This document shows, in pieces, positions 46,832-58,420 of a stretch of 64,000 bases of DNA (positions within the stretch are counted from its first letter, which is position 1; each line of letters starts with the position of its first letter). The position numbers were made by a program, and so were the translations under genes. The notes beneath the pieces are model-generated. The model was not told the DNA's origin and ran no database searches. It saw only the letters and a list, made by a program, of their open reading frames with translations. The stretch is from assembly GCA_003988855.1 (NCBI GenBank), contig QYAI01000171.1, forward strand, positions 1 to 64,000, read 5' to 3'. The DNA is from Arachnopeziza araneosa. Taxonomy: Eukaryota; Ascomycota; Leotiomycetes; Helotiales; Arachnopezizaceae.

Positions 46832-47461
46832 AGAGAAATAAAAGGGAAATACGGAGCCATGATTCTTGGGGGCCTTGTTCTCGGTACAACAGGGTTCAAT
46901 TAGGACGTAATAGAAATTCTCATTCTGGATTTGTTTATAAGAGCAAATTCTTTGTTGATCCTGAATTTCGACTGAGCAATTATTTTGCAAGAACATGAGA
47001 AGTACAAATCTCTGCAGTTTTTATCGATTGAAAGGAAGCTTTGATTGAATATGGTGTTTCTCTTGGTTGTGGCGCCAACGGTTTCTGGAACCAACACATC
47101 TGACGGATGCTTATTCCACTGAGATAAATCATTTTGAATCAATACAGAAGGTATCAGCCCATGGGGGAAAACGTGCAAATACTCCGACCCCGGCAGATCT
47201 TTTGACCCACAGGAATCTTTATGTCGGCTGAGAGGGGTCCTGCCTGGTCTTTCGTTGCTCCTCTACGTGATGTTTACACGTGACACAGCAGAACTCGTAA
47301 CAAATAATTCAGGGACTTAGGAATCATACCAAAGTTTGGGGCACCTTTAGTAAAAGAATAAGTTTTAAACGTAGACATATAAAGCAGCGAAGAATTTGCA
47401 CTAAAATAGGGGTTGTATTAAGCGAACTGCTGACTACACCTTGAAGTTCGCATCACAAAGC
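46832..47461. other. Intergenic 3' region
   Basis: No supported gene. It is the 3' flank of the GT8 gene and of the downstream minus-strand remnant. Confidence 0.4.
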
Positions 47462-48055
47462 CTAATCATTCACTCCCTGTAGAAAGAGTGTATGCTGGTC
47501 CGCATATTCGATGATGGAGTTGTAGTTGTAAGCATTCATGATACCAACTAGTTGGACAACTGTAGCCATGACCACTAGAACGTGAAAGATCTGATGCGAA
47601 GCACCGAAGATATCAAAGCGGCCGGGCTTAAGAGCTTCGGGCATCTGTGTCTAGGGAGAGCAGTCAGTGAATTGGATAATGTTTGAAAGGTGGCTCAAAA
47701 TTGTGTGGGCTTGATGGTCCGCGGTTATTCTTCGGGATCATAGAGAATTGAATGCACCACCTACCGTGTAGAGAAAAGCTCACAGCATAAGAAGCAGCCC
47801 TTCGGTAATGTTGTACGGCATACCTGACTGCTTCATCATCGCCGAGAAACCAAGTATCGCGCAGCCGTGTGCTAGAGGCGCCAGGCCAGACATGCTGGTG
47901 CATACAAATGTAGTCACGCGGAAATTGCGGTATTTTGTACCTTGAAATCGAGAGTTGAGGAGGGTGAAGATGTAAGCGAAGTCGCCGGGTTGGGACTGAG
48001 GTTGGAAAGGTTGGTGCTCTGAACTTGCCTTACTTTCTTCTAAATCTTGATTCAC
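47462..48055 (-). pseudogene. PAQR/adiponectin-receptor (haemolysin-III type) remnant
   Basis: Only the C-terminal third of a seven-TM PAQR protein is left. It has SRFQGTKYRNFRVTTFVCTS, then MSGLAPLAHGCAILGFS and MMKQSGMPYNITEGLLLML, then an in-frame TGA (47780-47782) and AFLYT. An intron (donor GTAGGT, acceptor CACAG) leads to MPEALKPGRFDIFGASHQIF and HVLVVMATVVQLVGIMNAY. SHQIFH is the conserved His-containing end motif of the family. The N-terminal helices with the other metal-binding His residues were not found upstream. Loss of the front half plus a stop make it a pseudogene. Intact relatives are sterol/lipid-related membrane proteins. Confidence 0.75.
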
Positions 48056-49297
48056 ATTCCGTTAAACGTGATGCGATGCTTTGATGCATAGTGCACAGAT
48101 GACGACGCTCCCCCTCTTTCTACCGGCTCGAACAATATTGTCAGGTGGTAATCATACCGGCTTGAATCCCGGTTCTCAGCAACAACTTGCGCTATCTACT
48201 CTGCGTCATCTAGGAGATGCTGATGGAAGTTGGATCACTTTGCTTATTAGCTATTGCAGCCACCTCTATCATGTGACCAGCATGAACATGCATTTCCAGC
48301 GCCGGAATAAGACCGGCTCGTGACGTAGATCCTGTTTGTATGGGAGTTTGGCACGTTACAAAGGAATGGGGAGGCAGCTACCGGAGATGGAAGGCTATTC
48401 GCGGATCTCCTGTACTTGGTTTTGCATGGGGCGAGTTTTTGGGTCGTGGATCATGTTCAGATGGAGGATGAGCGAGACAGAACTTGTCTGCTGTCTTGGC
48501 GAAGTTGTGTTGGGTTGGGGTGATCCCTGAAAGACTTTCCAGGATGACCTTGATTCTGTTTCATGATGTGCTGGAAAACCCAATACCTGTCGCTGGAGAA
48601 GTGTTGGTAGGTCCATGGGATCTGCTCTAGTTAGTTAATATGTAATATATCAAACTAGAGACATATTCATCGATCTGTTTGAAAGCGAAGTTGATGGGCT
48701 CCCATTCGAAGTGGTTGGAGTAGATGAGCTGGTTAAGGAAACCAAAGTTCCGAGAAATGGAGGTTTGAGTATACACATATGGGTATTCTGAGTCGAAGAA
48801 AAATGGATGAAATGGATCAAGAACCTTCTGAGAAGTTGAAAAACAGTCAAAATGGTACGAAGACTACGGCTAGTCGAGTTCATTCGTTTTCATGGGAAGA
48901 GTTGGTCCATTGGGGTTTATCCGACTTTCATATGTATGATTCCGCCGAGTCTAAGAATGGGAAGAGATAGTAGACATCCCCTCCGCAGCCATGGCAAACA
49001 TCCAATGACCTATTTTCATCTCGTGGCTTCCACAGCAGAGTTTACAGAAAAGACTGCGGAAGGTCAATCACGATATTTCTAGGTCTCGCGCAACCAATCA
49101 CTCCGTGCAGGGTTCGTGTGCGAGTCGTCAATGGACAGCTCCCTTAAATCCGAGGTGCACGCATACGCCACGTCATTCAACACTGGTAATTTCGGAAGAG
49201 AAATATATTATCATAGAAAAAAGTTCCTATATACGCGTAGCCCAGTCTCTGCGCCGCATTAAATAACATGAAATCCCAAATAGTTAAGAAAGGAAGA
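48056..49297. other. Spacer, possibly further PAQR or other relics
   Basis: No supported gene. Minus-strand pieces such as YPYVYTQTSISRNFGFLNQ (about 48790-48720) are open for short distances but match nothing I recognise. CTTGAATCCCGGTT near 48160 is not part of a tRNA. Confidence 0.35.
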
Positions 49298-50155
49298 TTA
49301 AAACTCTTGAAGCAACGCCTCTCCCTTTGCCAAGATGGCGTATACCTGTGTCATTAAGGGCTGGAGGTCATCCTTCATCTTCTCCTTCTCAGCTGCGTGC
49401 TGGCTCCTCAACTCACCCTCTCTTTCCTCGGCTTCCCGTCTTAGCTCCGTCTCCCTTTCCTCCGCTGTGTGCCTCAACTCGTTCTCTCTCTCCTCAGCAC
49501 TCAGCTTCAGCTCGCTCTCTCTTTCCTCTGCTGTGCATTTCAATTCATTCTCCCTCTCCTCGGCCATGCGTCTCAGCTCGCTCTCTGTTTCCTTGGACTT
49601 GCTCTTCTCGGCTTCAAGATCAAGCAGCAATTTTTCTACTTGCTTGGTCAAAGCAATAACCTCCTCTCCTTGCTGATCCCTCTCTGCTTTCATCTCATCA
49701 ATCAACTTCTTGATCGAATTCAACTCATTTTGTAGATCCACTCTGCTTTGTCTCTTGTCTTCGACGCCGGCTTTTGTGGTGCTGATTAAGCCCGTCACTG
49801 CGTTGGCTCTGTCCCAGAGATCCTTCATGCGGCTCTTTCCTCTGGGTATTGTGATGCCACTGGATGTGATAGACAGCTTCTCGGATCCTCCTTTCATAAA
49901 TGAACTCTGCGGCCGCGGAATGGGTTGTGGATTGCGTTGGAGGACGGACATTGTGGCTGCTTCGGCAAGGTCAAAGGTTTTTTGATATGCTTCGATACTA
50001 GACTTATTGACTCTAACTTCGCATTAGTATGCCCATCTCATTTCGCTACATTGGTTTTGAGCTTACCTCTGTCGCAAGCTACTTGGGCTGTCGTGAGATG
50101 CTGTTTGAAGCAGGTTGAGGAAAGAGTGATATAGTGACTTTATGTACAAAAGCAT
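49298..50155 (-). CDS. Coiled-coil protein with five 11-residue (hendecad) repeats
   Basis: Exons 50155-50067 and 50012-49298 join in phase to 267 residues. The upstream exon (MLLYIKSLYHSFLNLLQTAS) is inferred from a clean GTAAGC donor and TTAG acceptor and from the continuous frame reading into KSSIEAYQKTFDLAEAAT. Without it the protein would begin at 49951. Residues of about 115-260 are a charged coiled coil. It contains five tandem 11-residue units of the form AEERExELxxx (DNA 49400-49564), the hendecad period of right-handed coiled coils. No catalytic domain. No family name can be given. It could be a scaffold or a cytoskeletal/membrane-tethering protein. Confidence 0.7.
49400..49564 (-). 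repeat. 33-bp coding minisatellite (5 copies)
   Basis: Five tandem 33-nt units encode AEEREN/S/T/G-EL plus three variable residues inside the coiled-coil gene. Confidence 0.85.
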
Positions 50156-50666
50156 GATGTTATAAACAAATCTTCAGGATGCACTGTATGTATTAAATAC
50201 AGAAATGCGGTGACTCATCTCATGGTGGAAATCGAAACCATTGCATTCCTTGAGCATAAAGACACAAATCTACAGCATGATGGCCTGAATCCACCCTATT
50301 AGAATGCATGCTCGACAAATATGCGTTGTTGATATGTCAGTGGGGCGCGATGTTGGCCAAAGGTACGTGGTTAGACTGTCTGGCAAATTTGCTGGCTGAG
50401 TCGTCGCGAGCTGTGTAGTCTGAGAAGTGCATATGTGGGGCTGGAATCTACGCGCGTGGTCCCGAGTCTTGCGCGCTGGCTAACACGCTGGCCAACACCT
50501 TCGAGAAGGTCCATCAAGATATCGTGGCCCAATAGCATTGAGCTGTCGATACAAGCCTTGTAATTCCGCACCACGAACCACAACATGATTTTGTCTCATG
50601 AAAACTCCGCGAGCAAACAATGACCATAGAATTTTCATCCAATCCGGAAAAGATATAATATTTCAT
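50156..50666. other. Intergenic region
   Basis: No supported gene. It holds the upstream region of the coiled-coil gene and the 3' flank of the RNA-processing fusion gene. A 71-codon minus-strand frame at 50371-50586 has no coding features. Confidence 0.4.
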
Positions 50667-53600
50667 CTAATCCTCGTCAATTGACCACGCACTCGAAGCG
50701 AGCTTCTTCCTCGAAACAATGTCCCCAGTGACCACCACTTCATTCTCTGTTAATTCCTTCATCTGCCGAAGACTTGCTTCAAATTCTCTTACCAAAATCA
50801 CGACTTTGCCACTAATCACCTTCTTCCTTTCATCACTTTCTGCTTTAGCTTTCACCCCAACTAAATACCACCCTTTCCATCCACCCTCATCTGCCTTCAT
50901 ATCCCCATCATCGACGCGAAATCTCTCAGGCCACGCCCTCGCTTTCAAGTCATCAACTCTACCCAGCTCAACCATCAGCCTGACGATCCTACTTTCTACT
51001 GCCCCAATCGCCTCTCGAATTTTCTCACCACCGACTTCACACGCATCCCATACCTCAACGCCAATCCTTACGTATGCCCCATAAGTAGTCAAAAACTCTG
51101 TAAGGCAAAGTTCATGAGAACCGAGACATGCCTCCCATCTCCCTTCGTCTAGCTTCTTTTTTGCGAGAGCGAACTCCGAGGAAATGACAAGAGCAGAAAG
51201 TCTGGTACACGAGGCTGCAACGTTCGGCCTCGCAACAGGGAGATGCAAAGCTTGAATGACAATCGCCTCTCTTGCCTTCCTGTCAACCCTTTGGCCTTTC
51301 TTCGGCTCAAGTTCTGGATCACAAACGACATCTTGCGCCCAGTTAAATGCAGAGTAATACTCGAAGAACGTCCTCACTATTGTCGCTGGCGTGATTGAGT
51401 TTGAAGCAGTTCGGGGAATCAATTTCACCACTCGGTTAAGCAAGAGGGAAGTATGGATGCCTCCTAGATACCCAAATTTTGCAGAGTATAAGCCGTGGTG
51501 CTTTAAGTATAGGGCTATGAAACGGTGGGCGATGCGATATGAATCGAGGCTGGGGAGTGTGGCGAGGAGGTAGGTTGTTGAGCGGTAGGTGTTTAGTGGG
51601 CGGAGAGAGCTGGGGAGAAGCGCTGATAGCAGCGGAGTGTCGAAGGTGGAATTTTGGAGAGGAATAGGAGGGGTTGTTGAGTGGTATCTTTGATAAATCA
51701 TTAGCTATTCTTCTAACATTCAGAAACTTGTGGTCTGCTTTGGTGAAAGAAGTTTGGAGATGTCGCGGAAAGGAACTTACTGTTTGACTAGCTCAGCTGC
51801 TTGGCAATATTGTATGTCGAATTTGATCCCAAGAATATTGACCTCGATAATGGAGACGAGAGAATTCACCAAGTGAATGCCCTTGAAGCCCTCTTCACCC
51901 TCCGAGCCGAGAGCTCTCAGCCGCTCAGTCGCAGCGTTGAAGAATAGTTGTGGAGAAATTGATGCAATGACCAAAACATCTACGTCCGAATCCGTGAAGT
52001 AGGTGTCCATGGCATAACTCCCAAGCGGCACCACAATGAGATCTGCCAGGCTTGCATTCTTACACAGGGTCTGTTGGAGGAGCTCGACTGCTTGTTCTCG
52101 TAGTTTTCGAGCTGCAGTGGTGGGTAGACGAAGCTCGACGAGATGCTGGATGTCTGCAGAATCCTCTACAGCCTTGAGAATTCCAAACGGTGATTTGTTA
52201 GCCACTTTTCTTGCACTTGTTTCTCCAAGGACTTCTATTTGGAATGTAGCGCAGATACCATAGTGGTCGCTCAGACATGTCCCATCTTCAGAAGGGTTCC
52301 CAAATATTTCGAAGGTTAAGGGGGCAATCCGCACCTCCCTATTGAAGAGAATTCTGTCGTATCTTTGGGGTCGATCATCTATGACAGGTTTTGACATCGA
52401 AGCTAAAGAATTTCTTAAACGATCAAAAGTCGCTCCTTCCTCTCCCTCGTATTGCTGCATGTTATCAACTCCCTCTTTCCACTCTCCACAGGCAAGGAAA
52501 GCATCGTTCCAAACTTTAGGGTCGATAACTTCTGAAACAGATTGTGCAGTTTTTTGAGTGATGATGTCTCGTGCCATTGCAGTCTCGAGAGTCTTCGAGG
52601 AACTATTTAGATTGAAATCTCCTGCCACAAATATATACTTCTCGTTTGGCGGTTGGAGCTCGAGGAGGTATTTCGTTAAAGTCTCCATCTGACTTTTCTT
52701 CGTTGCAACAGCGTCATTTGTCAGAGCTCTCGTTAAATGAACGTTGGCAACCTGGATGGATTTATTATGAAAAGATGTGATCAGCGCTGATTTATGATGC
52801 TCCTTGAATTGGTGACTATGGTAGGAAAACGGTACATTGGATAGAGTGATTTGATTTCGCTTGCTGAGTAAGAGAGACGATGGGCTGTGAGTGGAAAAGG
52901 GGAATAGCTTCTGAAACTTTGAATCCAAGAGCAAGAGAGGAAGCATCTCTTCATCAACCTCTTGAAGACAAAGTACCCGAGTGGAAGATGTTGTTGGCAG
53001 CACTGATTTAGAAATGACTTCCAGGATCTGAGAAACGCGATGTGAGAAGCGAGGTGCGTTTGGTTCAGACATCAGATTGTATGATGCGATCGTAAATTTC
53101 ATGGAATCAGTAGAAAGATCAGAACCTTTTAAGTTGTTTCCGAGTTCTTGAGTCCATCTGTTGCCGGTTTTGGAGTGATAGCAATTCCGCCATATAGTGC
53201 TCGGGAACGAGCATTGGGCTGCGAAAGAATCAGCTTCTATGGTATGCAACTTTAGATGTGAGCAGATATAGAATATATTATTCGTCCTGAACTATAGACT
53301 CACTCTCCTCGCCTCCTTGGACCTGTAGAGAGATCTCTTCAACAACACTCATCTCTCCAGACACCTCTCGTCTCAACACCGCCAAACTCTCTACCTCCCA
53401 CTCTAACCCAATCAAATTCTCAAGTTTCTGCACCAGCCTCTCTTTCGTCGGCCCAATTAAACTGGCTTGCCCGACGGTCAAATGCGGTCGAAAAACGCCA
53501 TCACGAGTTCCCTCGCCTTCACTACGACCTAATGCAGCGGCCAACCTTTTCCTCAGCTCCAAAAAATTCTCTTCACTCTCGTCCCCGGGTTTCAAGAAAA

Positions 53601-53901
53601 TTGTAGCGCTTCTCGTTTGTTCAAAGACCCCAACTTCGTCAATCCTTAGTTTGAATGGTAGGATTGGGTTTGAGGACAGGTCAGTACGGATTGTACTGAT
53701 AGCAGATAAGAGAAGAGAGGCGTCGACGAAGGGGTAAAGAATGTTGATATGCGGTTCCCATTTCCTGTATGCTTTGTCGTGAATTTTTCGGAGTGTGTTT
53801 ATCTCAGACTGAAGATGAGAAGGAACAATGACCGCAAGAGCAGTCTGGGTAGACGATAATCTGAAATCAGGGGGCGATGCCATAGCTATTGTACCCTCCA
53901 T
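50667..53901 (-). CDS. RNA-processing fusion: 2'-5' RNA ligase-like + EEP nuclease + nucleotidyltransferase/poly(A)-polymerase-like
   Basis: Exons 53901-53304, 53236-51781 and 51687-50667 join in phase to 1024 residues. Residues of about 1-195 are a LigT/2H phosphoesterase-type domain with the paired His motifs H51-I-N and H140-L-T. Next is an endonuclease/exonuclease/phosphatase domain: FTIASYNLMSE, VLCLQEVDEEM, NVHLTRAL, VAGDFNLNSSSK, RPQRYDRILF and CLSDHYGICATF. A pol-beta-type nucleotidyltransferase follows with GSYAMDTYFTDSDVDVLVI (the GS-x-DxD site) and a third acidic strand FDIQYCQAAE. The C-terminal part is PAP-like (IAHRFIALYLKHHGLYSAKF, GYLGGIHTSLLLNRV). The set suggests repair or trimming and retailing of RNA ends. 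The specific RNA is unknown. A shorter start at 53883 (MASPPDF) is possible. The second intron's acceptor is less certain. Confidence 0.9.
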
Positions 53902-55901
53902 TTGAGAAAATGAAAGTGCTAAATCACACCCGATATTTGTAAAGATAAATTTCTTTCAACATTTCCGTCAAATTTTTTCAGCTAATATATATGAATGTTG
54001 GTCGGAGATGAAGGGAGTGATTGTGGTGGCGCAGCGGTGAGGATCGGTATGAATCATCAAAGACTTGCAAAGTGAGTCAATAGGCCAGATTAGTGGCTGA
54101 GAGGATTCTCGCTGGCTCACTAACAGATTATTTTGAGGCGAATCAAGACGCTGTATAGATAGTCAGTCACTGTCATCATAATAGAAGACATATAAATTTT
54201 TGAGACCTGACGGCGCACGGGTAAACTTCGGTAACCGAAATCCTGCTTGATGTACTGGACACCGAGGGATGCATCAAATAGGAACTTTTGCCTCTATTCC
54301 ATTGAAAATGTGGTGTCTCTCCAGAATTGCGAGGCACTTCTCAAGCTTGTCAAAATTAATAGTACTAGTGACGACATCAAGAGGGAAAGAACAGTTGGCA
54401 AAGACCAGTAAGGAGGTGACTAAGATGAAGCCTTCATTACCTGATAGCTTCGAACATGTAACTACGTACACCCACTATAGCAGTCGTGCCCAAAACATCA
54501 ACACAAGCAGTTGCATTCTGAAAGGGAATCACTCTGGTCATTTTACTGTATGTGGCAAACCAATACTGCCTATGTGAGCCTGAGGCTACGAAGGTCACGT
54601 GACTGTAACAGAGCCACCCTAAAGCAACTCCTACTCTCCACGCTTGGAGCTACTGAAAGAATTTTCCTCACCGCACTTGGAGCTACTGAGCTCGACCTTG
54701 GTTCTACGGAGATAAGTGTGCGTGAGTTTTTACATTCCTCGATATACGAAGGAAAGTTTTTAGAAGAACGTCCTTTCGAAACAGATCGTTCTTCTCTGAG
54801 TGTAACGGCACGAACACGAATATGGCTAGTCAAGAGGCATATGGGAGTGCGTTGATAGTCTGAGTATATTCGGTTCATAGGCTAGCTACGAAGGAACAGC
54901 AGACTTCTCTCTGGCCCTAGTCCGAATAGACTCTGAATGTGTCCCTTATTCCCCACACTTCGGTAATGAGGTCCTGTCTGCCCGTGCCGTCTACGCATGA
55001 CATTCAGTTCACGTGATATCCTTCACATCTTTCGTCTATGTTTTGCTTCGAGCGCGTTTTGAAACTGCTATCGAGTCGCATTAAAAGGCTTTAGCGGCTG
55101 CAGAATAAGTTGTGTACTAGCTAGCATTGAAAGCATCAACTGCTATAGAAATTTAGGTAGATTTAGATGTTGTAGCTATTTTTAGAGCATTTGTTATTCT
55201 GGGGCTAGCAAATAAACGCGTCGATTTTTGATGCGGCTTTACTGCGAAACCGGCTTTACTCCGGGATCTCGGTTAGGTCTAGTTTACAACACGTGATTGT
55301 TACTCCTAGAAAACTAACAGGTACGCCTACTAGCCGTACTAAAATCTTGCTCTATATATAAACGTCTCTTTCTTTGCTTAGCTATTATTCTATTTATCAT
55401 ATTTCTTATTGTGTAGGTTTAGACCCCAAGTGGAGACCTTAGTAAAAATTTACCCGGAATTCTCTACGACGGCTTATTTGTACTAATCGTTCTACTTATT
55501 CTTACTTGCGGTAGAGCTTCAATAACGTACGACGAACCCCTACAATATACGACGTCATTGACGTTGCAAAATATTGCACCAACACAGATATCAGGATAGG
55601 AGACACGCTTGCTTTGAAGGATGTTAAGTAGGACAGCGCTAATGTGATTGTTAGAACACCAGGATTGAAACCTGACTAATAGCATGGCTGCATGGTTTGG
55701 CCAGTTCCATCGGGAAAAAAGCGTGTTGACGATGTGAGGGAATGTGACCGGGCACGAACATACGAATACCTCAATCCAAGATGTCGTAAGGAGTAGAGGC
55801 ACCGAGCACCGCCGACCCTTGTAAGGTGGCGCATTGCTTTTCAGCTCTCCCTTTTTTAATGGTCACCGCCCTGAGAAACATTGTCTCAGTCGCGGCAACA
55901 A
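53902..55901. other. 2-kb spacer, no supported gene
   Basis: 54274-54471 (-) and 54511-54855 (+) contain short open frames without convincing domains. A direct repeat CTTGGAGCTACTGA occurs near 54640 and 54680. 55150-55450 is AT-rich with a TATATATAAA motif near 55355. It may be a degraded transposon end, but no paired terminus was found. Confidence 0.4.
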
Positions 55902-56966
55902 ATGGCTACGTACTTGTCGCTTTTTGCAGCGATTGCGATTTACGCCTCTCTTTCGCAGGCTCAATCCGTCCCTTCAGCAACAAGCACAAGTACCTCGGGC
56001 CCTCTATTAACGGGGTCCTGCTCCGTCTCCTTCAAGACCTCCATAGTCACGACCTCGTCCTACTCCTTCTCTTTCTCCTACACCTCATCCGTCACCTCCA
56101 ATAACCAAGTCTACACCACCTTGCTTCCAGATTCTGGTCCTGAAGTACTTACCTACGTCTACAGTACCGTGGGTTGCCTCTCAAACCAAACAGCATGCTG
56201 TCCCTTCTCCGTTGCCGCACCCTCCGTCAACTCGGCCAACCCCACCTCCACACCACTCCCATCCCTCTCTTCTAATCCGACTTTATCATCCTGTCCACCC
56301 GATTACTCGACAACACATTATCATCCCACGACGACCTCGGCCCAAGCACAAGCACTCTGCTGCCCCACTGGCTGGGGCGTCTACGACGAATTTCTCCCCG
56401 ACCACGCGGGCGACACAAATCCATGTTTCTCTTCCGTGCCGCAAAGTTCTGAGAGTGATGGCCAGCCTTACTGGATTATAGTTGGAGTCGATGAAAACGG
56501 AACATATAAGGACTTCTCTGCTGTTTTCACCAGGAGCTATCTCGTGCAAGCCGGAACAAACAGCGGTAGTGGGAATGGGGGAACAAAAAGGATTGTGGAG
56601 ATTGTCGTCCCGGTCGTTGTAGTGGTCTTCATATTGTGTTTGGGGATTGGCTTCTGGTGGTGGAAGAAGAAGTCGCCGAAGAAGGAGGTTGAGAGTCACC
56701 CTGGAGCCCCGGAGCTTGGAGAGGGATTGAGACATGAAATAGAAGGTCGGTCATTGGGCGTGGCTATGCACAAGGAGGCAGATGTCACAACGTCGGAACT
56801 AGAGTCCAAAACACCTCTCCAGGAATCGAAAAATGAGAATGGAAGTGCAGAGTTGGATTCGATGGCTATTAGGGAGATGGGGGCGAATGTTCCTGCTGCG
56901 CATGAGGTGGAAGCGAAAGATGAGAACTTGACTGACAACACGTTAGGGAGGGCTGAGCTGACGTAA
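55902..56966 (+). CDS. Single-pass, mucin-like type I membrane protein
   Basis: 354 residues, one exon. MATYLSLFAAIAIYASLSQA is a signal peptide. The ectodomain (to about residue 225) is Ser/Thr-rich, likely heavily O-glycosylated, with conserved-looking Cys groups (VGCLSNQTACCPF, then SSCPPDYSTT and QALCCPTGWGVYD). One transmembrane helix, IVEIVVPVVVVVFILCLGIGF, is followed by a basic stop-transfer WWWKKKSPKK and a 90-residue acidic cytosolic tail. The layout is that of fungal cell-wall sensor or WSC/mid2-like proteins, but no WSC domain is present. A role at the cell surface is likely. The exact function is unknown. Confidence 0.85.
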   Translation: MATYLSLFAAIAIYASLSQAQSVPSATSTSTSGPLLTGSCSVSFKTSIVTTSSYSFSFSYTSSVTSNNQVYTTLLPDSGPEVLTYVYSTVGCLSNQTACCPFSVAAPSVNSANPTSTPLPSLSSNPTLSSCPPDYSTTHYHPTTTSAQAQALCCPTGWGVYDEFLPDHAGDTNPCFSSVPQSSESDGQPYWIIVGVDENGTYKDFSAVFTRSYLVQAGTNSGSGNGGTKRIVEIVVPVVVVVFILCLGIGFWWWKKKSPKKEVESHPGAPELGEGLRHEIEGRSLGVAMHKEADVTTSELESKTPLQESKNENGSAELDSMAIREMGANVPAAHEVEAKDENLTDNTLGRAELT

Positions 56967-57239
56967 GTAGATACTGCTTAATTGGAGTAAACAAGGGATT
57001 GGAGGCTTTGAGATTAGAGATGAAGAAGAGGAATTGTATTTATGAAATGGTACATACTGATTAGAGTCATTTGTTAATATATTAATCCTAGCACTACCAT
57101 ATCCACACTTGAATAAAGTGGCCAGTTGCTCTGTGCCGCTACACACCTCTCAGTCTGCCTACGATCCTTCGTGGAGCATTAATCTAGTATAGCTACCTCA
57201 TGTCACACTATGTCGAATGGCTGGCTGTCGATGACCTTG

Positions 57240-58131
57240 GAATTCACTCCCCAGAAGAAGGGCATCGAAACGATTCTACTAACAGCGAACGGGGGTACCT
57301 TCTCATCATTTCAAGGAGTTGTGAAGTGGTAAATACTTCCAATAGCATCAGCTCTCACATCGAAGAGTTGGCCTAGAATACTAGCCACATCTTCAATCAG
57401 TTTTGTCTTTGCAATCCACGGCAGACTTTGCCACACCTCCTTTAATGGATAAACATCTACCACTCTCTCTATCAGCATCCATTCAAAGCCAAGCTCGTTC
57501 TCCCTCGAAGAAGAATACGCTATAATTTTGGGGACAGGGATCGTTGTCTTTGCTCGTAGGAAAGCAATAGTAGAAACTTCCGACCATGTCTTGAAGGTCG
57601 GATCTACCGGTAAAGAGACCCGCATCAGATATGACCCACTGTCTGAGGTAATCGAGTAAAGTTTATTGAAGGCTCCTTGGAATTCCAAGAAGGGTTCGTT
57701 TGGGAGACTTCGGTTTGAAATCAGATTTCGGCAGCGCAATGCCTTTACCCTAACATCCGCTACAACATTGGCAGAAGGCTCGAGGCTCCAAGCCGGTCCA
57801 GATCAAACGTCTCTTATTCCCATTCTAGACCATCCTGTACCAACATCTGAAGGTTATACAATCTGTCAAAGGTAGGGATGTGGAGCCATGAGATTTCGGT
57901 AGAAGTTGCGCCTAGATTTTCCCTCAGAGAATCATCTGTAGCCTTGATTTCCATGCGATTTCCGTGCTCGAGCCGGCCGTAGAATTTCGCAGTGCTAAAC
58001 ACAGCTTTTTGTGACTCTTGGCTGCTGTAAGAGCTCTTGGGCCTTGGGGAAATTGTATGCAAATCGACTCCGCTGCTAGAGCTAGAGCTTAGGGTCAGAG
58101 GAGGTTCTGCAGTGGTGCTGTCGGAACCCAT
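57240..58131 (-). pseudogene. Aminoglycoside-phosphotransferase-like kinase, broken
   Basis: A Ser-rich leader from 58131 (MGSDSTTAEPPLTLSSSSSS) joins, through an unresolved junction near 57830-57770, to an N-lobe of the APH/choline-kinase fold (SANVVADVRVKAL, FNKLYSITSDSGSYLMRVS, TIPVPKIIAYSSS, FEWMLIERV, LGQLFDVRADAIGSIY). An in-frame TGA at 57311-57313 is followed in the same frame by PFAVSRIVSMPFFWG, which belongs to the same family, then a second stop. The C-lobe with the catalytic HGD and metal-binding Asp is absent. The gene cannot make an active kinase. Confidence 0.7.
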
Positions 58132-58420
58132 TTCGGAGGATGCAGATCTCTGCGTGGAGAATATTATCTTGGCATAGTATGGAAAATTATGAAGGCGTTA
58201 AGAGGGATTGTTCAGTATTGTTTTTCTCACCAAGTTCGATTTGAGTTAAGGGGAAATACGTAGAGCAATATCTTTGAATCCCCACCTGCACTTGGTGTGA
58301 CTGTGTTTGAAAGGCGACATCACCATTCCAATACATCTGCACTATTACAGGATACGCTAGAGCAGTAGGAACGCTAAGTTGGCTAGCTTAGTATTAGTCA
58401 GCCGGTGTGCCCTTATGGTG

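Noticed and set aside
48140..48200. tRNA-like TpsiC word near CTTGAATCCCGG
   Set aside because: No matching acceptor or anticodon stems on either side.
49335..49735. Ser/Leu-rich plus-strand frames
   Set aside because: Antisense translation of the hendecad repeats.
54274..54471. Minus-strand frame resembling the C-terminus of a zinc-type alcohol dehydrogenase
   Set aside because: Only about 30 residues look similar and no upstream catalytic part is present; too weak to annotate.
55150..55450. Possible solo LTR (TATATATAAA and AT-rich tail)
   Set aside because: No second copy, TG...CA ends or target duplication visible.
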